A stretch of 64,000 bases of DNA, from positions 19,825,161-19,889,160 of the forward strand of contig NC_012873.2 of NCBI RefSeq assembly GCF_000003195.3. Direction: 5' to 3'. The translations under genes were made by a program, and so were the position numbers. Each line of letters begins with the position of its first letter. Position 1 is the first letter of the stretch. The notes under the pieces are model-generated. The model did not search any database. It worked only from the letters and a program-made list of their open reading frames with translations, and was not told the DNA's origin. This document shows, in pieces, positions 1 through 9,735 of this stretch. Origin of the DNA: Sorghum bicolor. Its lineage: Eukaryota; Streptophyta; Magnoliopsida; Poales; Poaceae.

Positions 1-1044
1 TAAATTTTCTATAGTAGTGACTCTCGGAGAGGAGTGGAACAGCTAAGGCTCTAATCTATAGGGGATAAGACAAAGAAAGGAAAATACGCCATCGATACTG
101 CATCACCTATGCCCCATGTTTCAAATGTTCTGTTTCAACCGTTCACTAAGGGTGTGATTGGTTGCGCGATGGAGGCGTCCTGAGGCCCATCTGGCATGAG
201 TTGGTGCACCTGGATCGTGTTTGGTTGCTCTTCCCTCATGGTTTGCTTGTCTCCTCTTATGCCCCTCCCCTGCTCCATCCTGACCGACTCCGACTTCTGC
301 CCTCAACCTTTGCTCGCCAACCGAGATAGGATGCTCCTTGGCGGGAACCCTAGGCCTCTGCACAAGAGATGGCATTGTCCCTCCAATAAAAGCACGCGCG
401 TGGGTGGGCATTAGGGTTACCACCCCCGTTTCATGCCTCTCCTGCCTCCTCTGCTCTAGTGCGGTCTCTCTTGTTCCTCCCTCTTGCCCTCCGCCCGCTG
501 TCAAAGTCGACCATCTCTAGTGGACCCTTTTGGTCCTCCCAAGCTTGCGTCGATATACAAATCACCTTTCCTGCCTTCACTTCCTTTGATTGTTGCAATG
601 ATTTTGTTTGCACCGTGCATTGGTATTAGGGTTTCCTATTGCTACCCACTAGATCCATGTGATTATGATGGAGTCGCACCTGTTCCTACTTGTTTGCTAC
701 TCAGATCTATGGCTTTTCTATGTGATGATGTGGATCTATTATGTTGTATTCTTGTCTGCATAAGATGTTGTGGATGATGATGCAATTTTACTGTCAATAC
801 TGAGCTCAGTGCCTAGGTCAATTATTACATTCCATTTGGTCGATTAGGCGCTAGAGGAGCACCATTTGGTGTGGCAGCCACATCTACCTTAGTGATTGTT
901 GGCTAATTCTTTGGTTACTCATTAGTTCACAGCACAAGTGGTTCATCTCTTTCTAATTTGTGGTACATTATCCTCTGTGTTCCTAGAGATGGACTTACAA
1001 TGTAGGCGTTAGGCGGTCGCTGCTATGATATTAACAGTTGCAGC
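1..1044. other. Unassigned sequence left of the Harbinger fragment
   Basis: No convincing gene is visible. Short open frames on both strands show no recognisable domain. The stretch 360-530 is CT-rich with a TATA-like CAATAAAAG near 382, and could be a decayed promoter or 5' leader, but nothing downstream confirms this. No terminal repeats were found in it. Confidence 0.4.
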
Positions 1045-1327
1045 ATGGTTTTCATGTGGTTTTGGAGAAGGGTTGCTGATGCCCATTCAATGGCCTATCG
1101 CCCCATGACAAAGAGGGACAAACAGAGGCTTAATAACCTTAGATACATCTATGAATTAGATGATGTCCACTATGTAAATCTTCTTAGGATGAGGTGGGCA
1201 CCTTTCTTTCAACTGGTGTCACCTTTTCCACACTAGGGAGCTGGTAACCTATAGCATTAACATAACGATTGAAGAACAAGTAGCCATGTTTTTGCATGTC
1301 ATTGGGCATAATGGGAGATTTAGTAGT
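1045..1327 (+). pseudogene. PIF/Harbinger-type nuclease fragment (N-terminal DUF8040-like region)
   Basis: An open frame from 1045 runs to a TAG at 1234. After one small frameshift near 1225-1235 the similarity continues in another frame up to 1327. Visible family marks are the MRxxPFFxL segment (residues about 48-56) and, after the shift, EEQVAMFLHVIGHN. I recognise these as the N-terminal domain of plant Harbinger-type nucleases. The catalytic DDE part is absent: the sequence stops exactly at the target duplication of TE-A, and the other side of TE-A (13414 onward) shows no continuation. It was therefore already a fragment, or joined to unrelated DNA, before TE-A landed. It is broken and non-functional; the family is fairly sure, the element name is not. 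Confidence 0.6.
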
Positions 1328-1787
1328 TGTCGACGAAAGCTGGTTGGCAGTCTACCTTGGGGTATACCCACGGTAGTAGTTTGTCGGTAGACGGTGTGCA
1401 AACTACGAACTCGATGGTGACGCAAGACACGGACAAGCTTTTTATCCAGGTTCGGCCGCCGAGTTGGCGTAATACCTACGTCCTGCGTCTCGTGTATTGA
1501 TTTGTGTTGAGAGAATAATGATGTCCTAGGGGGTTCCCTTGTCTCTCCTTATATAGTCCAGAGGGTAGGGTTACAGATCTGGAAACTAATCCTAGTCGGT
1601 TACAATTGTCATAGATAGTTCGATATCAATCCCTATTCTAACCGACTAGAATCCTGCTTGATCTCCACGTCTGGTTTTCTTGCGCGAAACTCCGAACTGT
1701 CGGACCAAGCCTTGAACTTGTCTCGTAATGGGCCAAGCCTCCTGGCCCAAGTCTAGCCGTAAGGGTATAGGGGTTTATACCCCCACA
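1328..1787 (-). repeat. 3' LTR of TE-A
   Basis: 460 bp, TG...CA bounded, about 98% identical to 12949-13408. On the minus strand it contains CTATATAAG (near 1551-1559), a TATA-type core promoter. The preceding target duplication is GTAGT at 1323-1327. Confidence 0.95.
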
Positions 1788-2318
1788 GTTAGTCCTCGAG
1801 CACCATGTATTGTGAAGTAACACGCCATCTTGAGCTTCTTCGACCAATGAAACTTGACGTCTTCAGTCATCATGAAAATTGCCCAAATAATTGTAACAGT
1901 ATTTTGATCAAACCTAAAGATATTCGATCAACACCATCATCGAAGAAGCCAATTGTTCGAAGAATGCATGGTGCTCTTGAGAAAAAATATTTTTTTTCGG
2001 TGAAGTGTGCCCACTTTACTTTTCTGAAAAGTACAGACCTTCAAAAAAGCAAGCAAGTTCACCGCAAGGTGAAGTGTGCCCACTTAGTCCCCGAGCCTGG
2101 TAGCAGGTGACGTAGTCACGTGCTGCCAGGGTCAAAAAGAAAAATCCTCAAAGTAACTTTGAATGTGAGATGCATCGCCAGATGCATCGTACCGATGTAG
2201 TCCCCGAGCTTGCTGAAAGGCGAAGTATGAACCTTGTAGCAAGGTCTAAAAAATTAAAATTATCCAGTCCCCGAGCATCTCATACTCGTTTAGTACCGTA
2301 TAGACTTATCAATTTGGC
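1788..2318. other. TE-A 3' untranslated region
   Basis: No gene is seen. The stretch contains two direct copies of GGTGAAGTGTGCCCACTT (near 1999 and 2068) and scattered AGTCCCCGAGC motifs (near 2085, 2200 and 2264) that foreshadow the minisatellite further right. The polypurine tract should lie just right of 1787, but the sequence there is only weakly purine-rich on the minus strand. Confidence 0.6.
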
Positions 2319-2720
2319 GAGCTAGCCAACCAGTCCCCAGGTGTACAACACTCGAAGATCGGTACAACCCGCAGATTCCCGAACTAGCAGACTGGGCGAC
2401 CAGTCCCCGGGCATCGAGTGCCCGGTGGTCGGTGCAGTCCCCGAATTCCCGAGCTAACAAACTGGGCGACCAGTCCCCGAGCGTCAAGTGCTCGGTGGTC
2501 GGTGCAACTCCAACAAATTTGACGACCAGTCCCCGAGCATCAAGTGCTCGGTGGTTAGTGCATTCCTTGAAGTTCTGAGTTGATAGACTGGACGACCAGT
2601 CCCCGAGCATCAAGTGCTCGGTGGTCGGTGTAGTCCTTGAAGTTCCGAGTTGATAGACTGGGCGACCAGTCCCCGAGCATCAAGTGCTCGGTGGTCGGTG
2701 TAGTCCTCGGATTGTTGACT
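2319..2720. repeat. Minisatellite of about six 55-72 bp units, each with a hairpin
   Basis: About six tandem units begin GACCAGTCCCC. Most carry the dyad CCGAGCA-TCAAG-TGCTCGG, a 7-bp stem with a 5-nt loop. The unit at about 2400 has CCGGGCA paired with TGCCCGG, so both arms changed together. The first unit (about 2328) is the most diverged, and the third is shortened. Hypervariable tandem repeats between pol and 3' LTR are known in Tat-type elements. Confidence 0.85.
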
Positions 2721-2996
2721 CTCTACCATTTTTGTCTGCTTCTTTTGAAAAAAATTTCCATTTAAAAGTTGATGTGACAAGACCTCCTAACGGGATGTCA
2801 GATGGCTGCATGAAAAGTTGCGCCTGGCAACTGTGCAGCCGCCCTTTGCGCGGTTTGAGAAAAGGAAACCATCAATTTGTACGAAAACTCCTCCGCATTA
2901 ATTGTCGATAATCATTGAAAACCGAAGCGCCGCGTCCGCCGTATGGCCCGCCTGTTTCCCAAGGATGCGGGAAGTGGGAGGGGTGGAGTTATGGCT

Positions 2997-3005
2997 TATA
3001 AAATC
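2997..3005 (+). promoter_or_regulatory. TATA-like box of the antisense gene in TE-A
   Basis: TTATAAAAT lies about 110 bp upstream of the ATG at 3114, in the right place and strand for a core promoter of the antisense gene, and outside the LTR. Function is inferred from position only. Confidence 0.5.
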
Positions 3006-3113
3006 CTGACATTAACCTCGCACTGCTTATCCTGCCATTGCCTTCAATCATTCCACTCTCGCCTTCTTCAACCTCTTGCGCCCTCTCAGCTCGAAACCAC
3101 TCCCGTGTCTCCA

Positions 3114-6100
3114 ATGGCGAAGAGCGATTCCAAGAAGAGGGCCGAGCTAATGGCCAAGGAATGGAAAAAATCCCGCAGCACCGCAAAGTCACTCGGTGAT
3201 CTCGTCGATATGGGGCTACTGCACAGTCCGGAGCTCGGCGGCTGGAGGGCACCGGAGGGGGAGAACTACCCCGACCCCCGCGCCGGTGAGATCGTAGTGT
3301 TCGAGGATTTCCTTAAGAGGGGTTTTGGGGTTCCTATTCATCCTTTTCTTCAGGGTCTTCTTTTGTATTATGAGATCGGGATTTGCAATCTGCACCCGAA
3401 CTCAATCCTTCTCGTCTCCACTTTTATCCATCTGTGCGAGGCCTATGTTGGCATAGAGCCACACTTCGATCTTTTTCGTTATCTTTTTTGTTTAAGAAAG
3501 AAGGGAGCGGTTGGAGGCTCCAAGATTGCAGGTGGAGTATACCTCAATCTTCGCGACGGGATGAAGAACCGTTATCTGCACTGTCCATGGAACACTTCCC
3601 TAACCGAATGGTACAGGAAGTGGTTCTACGTCAGTGAAGAACCGGGCAGCTCCACGTTCTGCGACGTGGGGTACATCCCCGAGAAGAGGGTAAGCTGGAC
3701 CGACCGCCCAGAGTTCGACGGCCAAGTGGCGGATCTGATGAAGCTGATCGACTGGTCGCACTTGGACAGGCTAGGCGTGGTCGGCAACTTTGTGTGTCGT
3801 CGGGTGATGCCCTGCCAGAAGAGGGTACACTCGGCGTACGAGTACGCCGGCAGCCTCGACCCGACCAGGATGCGGCCTGAGGTCTTGGAGAAGGCAGAGG
3901 TGCAGCAGCTGTTGAACGAGCTGTTTAACTTTACCGATGGAGGCTTCGTCCGTGGTAGTGATCGGGTGCAAGCCTTCAAGTTGGGGTGACCAGCACCTGA
4001 GGTATCTTACTGACTATTTCGACTTAGCATTCGTTATTTTCTACTGCTGACTTGTCGTTGTTACTTTTGCAGATCGGAGATGTTGACCGGTGCACAGTGT
4101 GTGTGTCACTGGCACCTGGGATGGAGAATCCTGCGGGGGAAGGTCCGCCGGAGGAAGACGCTGCTCGGTGTACTCGTTACACCAGCAGTGAGGAGGACCA
4201 GGCCCGCCCCGTCCCGACCATCGAGGAGAGAGTGGTGGGGAAAAGGCCATTGGCGGCAGATCCTTCGCCTGCGCCGACGCTGCCAGCAGAGAGCAGCCAA
4301 GCGCCAAAGCGCCGTCGGCTTGTCCGGATCACCCACGACGACGACGAGGAGGAGGAGGCCGCACCGTCGCTGGTGCGAAGGCCTCGTAGCCGTCCGGACA
4401 GTGTACCGACCACTACTGGTCGGGTGGCCAGCGACCCTCCCGCGCCGCGCGCCCCCGAAGCGGGGGCTCAGGCGCCGGCCGGCAGAGCTAGGAGGAGGTT
4501 CACCGCGACCCACCGCCGATCAGACCTGTAAGTGTTCAACTTACGTACTTTGGCTAATTTTTATTTTTATTTTTGCTGAAAATGCTACTTTGTTCTTTAG
4601 CGCGGCGTCGGATGTCAACCCCGATCACGTCGCCGGCCAGGGGGTGGCCGAGCCCGCTTGTGCTGCTGAGGACGCGGCGCCCCCGACCGCGGAGCATCCT
4701 GCGGTTGCAGCCGTGCCTGAGAGCGCCGAGGAGCTCCCGGCCTCGACAAGGACTGCGGCGAGCAGCCCGACAAGGGTCGAGGAGGCTACAGGGATGCCTC
4801 CCCCGAGTAACGCCGCGGAAAGGGGGGACAGAGCCCCGACCCCTCCCCTCGTCGAAAGGAGGGAGGTCCCAACGCCGCCCCGGGCAGGAGCCTCTTCGTC
4901 TGCAGGTTCCCCGGGCCTGGTCCAGGGGCCGGTGATGCCTTCGACCACCACCGGTGGCAATGCAACGAGCGAGGAGACCCGGGCGGCCTCCGACGATGAG
5001 GTGGAGGAGATTGAAGGTCGTCCTCGTGATGGCCGCCAACACGTATATGTGTGGCGTCAATGCGGGGACCACTTTATCGGGCACGAGGAGCTCGCGGAGA
5101 CAGAAGAGGCCGCCAGAGTAGAGCGCGCGGCCAAGCGTCTTGTGGACGAAGTCAAGGTAAGTGAGCCTTTGCACTGCTCGACACTTTTGTGTTGTCTTGC
5201 TGAGTCAGCATATATTTCGTTTTGCAGGGCGCAATGAAAACGGCGAAGTACCGGAAGAGGTGCTTTGACCAAATAGAAGGTATTGTGGCCGAGAACAAGG
5301 CCCTGACCGCAGAGGTGGACCGGCTACGGTCGGAGGTTGGTGAGAAGGTGGCCGAGATGAGCGCCCAGGAGGAGCGTCATCTCGAGCTCGCGCGTCGTTT
5401 AGCCGACCAGTATCGGCAGCGAACAGGTTAGTCTCATACTTCGAGGCAACTGTATATAGCCGCATGGTTGACTTTACTGACCTGCTAATTGTTCATTTAG
5501 ATTTGGAGGAGGAGGTCACGCGCCTTCGGTAGGAGAGAGAGCAGCTCAGCCAAGAGCTTGCCGGGGCGCTGGAGGCCAGGCGCCGAGCAGGGGAGGAGCT
5601 AGGCCGGAGGGACCGGGAGTTGTCTGGTATCGCGCGCCGCCCCCGTTATTTGTCGCTTGTCTCCCTTGTCGATACGTTGAGACTGACATCTTGCTACCTT
5701 TGCAGTGCTCAAGGTAAACGCCAAGAAGCACCTGGACGAGTTGGTCATGGACCGGGACTCCTGGAAGGTTAACTGTTGTAAGATTTGGAAAGGAGTGGCC
5801 CCGGTCCTGGACTTGATCAGTCCCGAGCTCCCGGAGACCCAGCCCCGCGCGCCGAAATTGACGCCAGTTGAAAAGGCACAACGGGCGTGGGACTGGCTCC
5901 AGCAGTTCATGAAGGACGCCGGAGAGTTTGCTGGCACGCATATCCTTAGCATGGTGCGCGCCCACTACCCCCTGGTCGACTTGACCCGTCTAGAGAAGGG
6001 GTATCCCAAGGAAGTCGGCCCGCAAGAGGCAGACGAGCTTCGGGGTGGTCTGCTGGACTTGTCGTCGACGGTGATCGGCGACATCAATCTATGCGGAACG

Positions 6101-6271
6101 GCCACTCCCCCCGACCAGCCGGGTTCAGACAGGTCGGCCAGGGAGCTTTCGGGTGCGTCTATTGCGGGAGATGGGCGGTCGACGCCTGCGGTCTCGACCA
6201 GCCAGGCGCCGGTGGCCCCGACCCCTTCGTCCGGGCAGCAATGCCAGGCGGGTGATCAGCCCGAGCAGTAG
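3114..6271 (+). pseudogene. Antisense spliced gene of TE-A: Transposase_28-type (gypsy-type putative transposase) protein
   Basis: This gene is opposite in direction to gag-pol. I can build six exons with GT-AG introns and consistent phase: 3114-4001, 4073-4527, 4601-5156, 5228-5426, 5501-5626 and 5706-6271. They total 2790 nt, 930 codons. Exon 1 has the family core: PIHPFLQGLLLYY, then HPNSILLVSTFIHLCEA, YVGIEPHFDLF, and a KWFYV segment. Exons 2-3 are acidic and proline-rich, exon 4 and 5 are coiled-coil-like (many L, E, R heptads), and exon 6 is helical then low-complexity. Two in-frame stops break it: TGA 3987-3989 (CGA in the likely ancestor) and TAG 5530-5532 (CAG). The start at 3114 is chosen because it follows the TATA-like box and begins a lysine-rich stretch typical of the family; an upstream frame opens at 2943. 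Proteins of this family occur in Tat-group elements, but their role is unknown to me. Confidence 0.75.
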
Positions 6272-6346
6272 GCCAGTAGGGTAGTCTGTAGGAGTAGACT
6301 AGTGTCTGCCTGTCGGGGTATTGTAAACTTTGTTTGTAAAGTTTGT

Positions 6347-6352
6347 AATAAA
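6347..6352 (+). terminator. Poly(A) signal of the antisense gene
   Basis: AATAAA lies 76 bp downstream of the stop codon at 6271, on the coding strand of the antisense gene. The sequence from 6353 to 6550 holds no gene and separates the converging ends of this gene and pol. Confidence 0.55.
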
Positions 6353-6550
6353 GTTTGCTTTTGTCATGACTGATATTTTGAGCGCTGTACAATTATCTTG
6401 AGTGACGTGCCACTGTGTTTGATTCGTAGTTGTTAAGAGTTTCCGTCGCAGAGGACTTTTCGAGCTCTGCGTGTAAACAAAGTATAGCCAAAAAGAAAAA
6501 CTTTTATTATTGACAGCTATAAGAAATTTACAAGCAAAAGTTACTAGAAC

Positions 6551-9500
6551 TTATGGATAAAATCGGCGCAGTTTGTCTATGTGCCAAGAGTTAGGCACGC
6601 GTGTTCCGTCTGGATATGCCAGTCTGTAGGACGTGGGTCGTGTGACTTCGGCGACCACGAAGGGTCCTTCCCATGGGGTGGATAGCTTGTGCATTCCCTC
6701 CTGGCTTGTTTTCCACCTGAGTACCAGGTCGCCGACCACGAAAGAACGGTCCTTGACGTTCCTGTTATGGTACCGCCTGACTGCCGCAAGATACTTTGCT
6801 GTTCGGAGACAAGAATTTAGACGCTTTTCCTCCATGCAGTTAATTTCGAGCTCCCTAGCGTTGTCGGCTGTTGACTGGTCGAAGTTTTCAATTCTGGGGG
6901 AACCGAAGGTTATATCAGACGGCAGGACTGCCTCGGTGCCGTAAACCATGAAGTAGGGTGACACTCCCGTGTTCCGGCTAGTCTGGGTTCGGAGACCCCA
7001 GACCACAGCTGGCAACTCTTTCATCCATCGACCAGGTGCTCTGTCGTTCTCGGTGTACAACCTTTTCTTTAGGGCGTCAATGATCATTCCATTCGCACGC
7101 TCGACCTGACCATGTGCCCGTGGGTGAGCTACTGACACATATTTTATGACTATGCCCCTATCATCGCAGAAGTCCCAAAATGTGGTGCTAGTGAACTGAG
7201 TACCCAGGTCGGTGATTATACTGTTTGGGATCCCAAATCTGTGTATGATTTGATTTAGGAACTCCACAACCTTCTCGGAGGTTGCTTTAACCAATGGCAT
7301 GTATTCGATCCATTTTGAGAACTTGTCGATTAATACGAAAACGAACTTGAAGTTGCCAGGGGCTGGTTTAAATGGCCCGATCATGTCGAGCCCCTAGCAG
7401 GCGAAAGGCCAGGATGACGGGATGGTTTGAATCTCGTGAGCAGGTACGTGGGTCCTTTTAGCGAAGAACTGACACCCCTCACAGTGTCGGACCAGTTTTT
7501 CTGCGTCGTTGACCGCGGTTGGCCAATAAAAACCTGCTCGGAAAGCTTTCCCGACCAGCGTTCTGGATGCAACGTGATTGCCGCAGGATCCAGCGTGTAT
7601 GTCCTCTAGGAGCTTGACGCCATCATCTTGGGATATGCATTTGAGCACCACTTCAGAACTTGCATTTTTCCGCATAAGTTTGCCGTCGACCAGTATGTAA
7701 TTCTTTGATCGTCGAATGAGGCGCTCGTTCTCTGTTTTGTCCTGAAAGCCTGACCCGTCCGATATATATCTGATGAACGGGGTGCGCCAATCACGGCCAC
7801 TGGTTGTCGGAGTGGCATCGTCTATGAGCATTGTTTCTGTTGGTTGCTTTTCGACCAGACCGGAGCCCACGCTTGGCTCATGGATGTCCTGGACGAAAAC
7901 ACCCCGCAGGATCTGGGCCCGAGATGACCCTAACTTTGACAACACATCTGCTGCTTGGTTCTTATCCCGGACCACGTGGATGTATTCTATGCCATAGAAG
8001 TTGGTTTCCCACTTGCGAATTTCTTTGCAGTAGAGATCCATCTTTTCGTGGGTAGTGTCCCATTCTTTGTTGAGCTGGTTAATAACCAAAGCGGAGTCGC
8101 CATAGACATAGAGGCGTTTGACTCCCAACTCAACAGCTAGTCGGATGCCGTGCAGGCATGCTTCGTATTCGGCGACATTGTTTGATGCCGGAAAAAGGAT
8201 CCTAAGGACGTAACGCAGTTTGTCCTTGTTAGGCGATACGAAAAGAATCCCCGCGCCGGCGCCGTTGATGTTCAAGGCGCCGTCGAAGAACATCGACCAG
8301 TGGTCGGAGACGTCAGGAACGGGAGGCTCGTTGAGATCCGTCCACTCTGCAATGAAATCGACCAGGGCCTGAGACTTGACTGTGGTGCGGCTCTGGAATT
8401 ACAGGGAGAAGGGGCATAATTCCATTGCCCATTTTACAATTCTGCCGTTGGCGTCTTTATTGCGCACAATGTCCCCAAGAGGAAAACAGGTGGTTACCAA
8501 GACTCGATGGCCGTCGAAGTAGTGCTTTAGCTTTCTTGATTTATTAGAATGGCGTATATGAGCTTCTGTATTTGTGGGTATCTAGCCTTGGACTCGTTTA
8601 GGACTTCACTTATGAAGTAAACGGGTCGCTGGACTTTGTAGACATGACCTAGCTCGTCTCGCTCGACCACTATTGCCGTGGAAACAACCCTGTTGGTTGC
8701 AGCAATGTAAAGGAGTAGGTCTTCATTGGGCTGAGGCACCGTAAGAACAGGCGGGGAAGTGAGGAAAGTCTTAAGCTGGGTGAACGCAGCGTCGGCTTCC
8801 TCTGTCCAGGAAAACTTTTCCGATGCCTTCAAGAGTTTGAAGAAAGGGAGGCCTTTTTCTCCTAGTCTTGAGATGAAGCAGCTGAGTGCGGCCATACAAT
8901 TGGTGAGCTTCTGAATATCCTTGACATTTTTAGGTGGTCGCATGTCGAGTACTGCTTTTATTTTTGAAGGGTTCGGCCGTATGCCGTCGCGGCTGACGAC
9001 GTTGCCGAGTAGTAGACCGAAAGGGACGCCAAAGATGCTTTTTTTGGGGTTAAGCTTCCACTTGTACCTGTTTAGCGCCTTAAAGGTTCGGTCTAAGTTG
9101 TCGATTAGGGTGCTTGTATCCCTTGTTTTGACGACTACGTCGTCTACATAGGCCTCGATGAGGTCATCACGAATCTCGTCGTGGAGGCATTGCTGGATGG
9201 CCCGTTGATAAGTTGCTCCGGCATTTTTGAGTCCGAATGACATGGTCGTGTAGCAATATGCGCCGAAAGGAGTAATGAAAGACGTTTTTATCTGATCGTC
9301 TTCCTTTAGCGAGATCTGGTGATAACCAGAGTAGCAGTCTAGAAAAGAGAGGAGTTCGCATCCGGCCGTTGAGTCGACCACCTCGTCGATGCGAGGGAGA
9401 CCAAAAGGATCTTTAGGATAGTATTTATTGAGATCAGTGTAATCAACGCACATTCTCCATTCATTATTCTTTTTGCGTACAACAACCAGATTGGCGAGCC

Positions 9501-9732
9501 AATCGGGGTGATACACTTCTTTTATAAATCCGGCTGCTAGAAGCCGTGTTATTTCTGTCCTAATAGCCTCCTTTTTGTCACGAGCGAACCGTCGCAGCTT
9601 TTGCTTGATTGGTCTTGCGGTCTTCGAGACGTTTAAGGAGTGCTCGATCAGGTTTCGTGGGACGCCGGGCATGTCTGCGGGTTTCCATGCGAAAACGCTC
9701 ACATTGTCCCTTAGAAACCTGACGAGCGCGTC
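6551..9732 (-). pseudogene. pol: TE-A pol: reverse transcriptase, RNase H, integrase
   Basis: Follows gag-pro directly after an in-frame TAG (9733-9735). The RT part (9732 to about 8550) shows the FAWKPADMPG entry segment, LVVVRKKNNEWRMCVDY, SGYHQI and the catalytic YVDD (EAYVDDVVVK). A 1-bp deletion near 8550 shifts the frame, and a stop lies near 8400. The RNase H starts FFDGALN (about 8293) and has the YEA and YGDS motifs. The integrase has H..H and CEGCQFF zinc ligands, then GLD, ITD (in LGTQF instead of NGTQF) and HGQVERANG as the D, D, E sites. A TAG at 7394-7396 replaces a Trp before GLD. The final 30 residues contain WEGPFVV and end in LRRFYP, the usual Tat integrase tail. Domains are complete but four lesions make it non-coding as it stands. 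Confidence 0.9.
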
Positions 9733-9735
9733 TTC

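Noticed and set aside
2290..2613. Minus-strand open frame across the minisatellite
   Set aside because: It only reflects the repeat unit length and composition; no start context, no domain.
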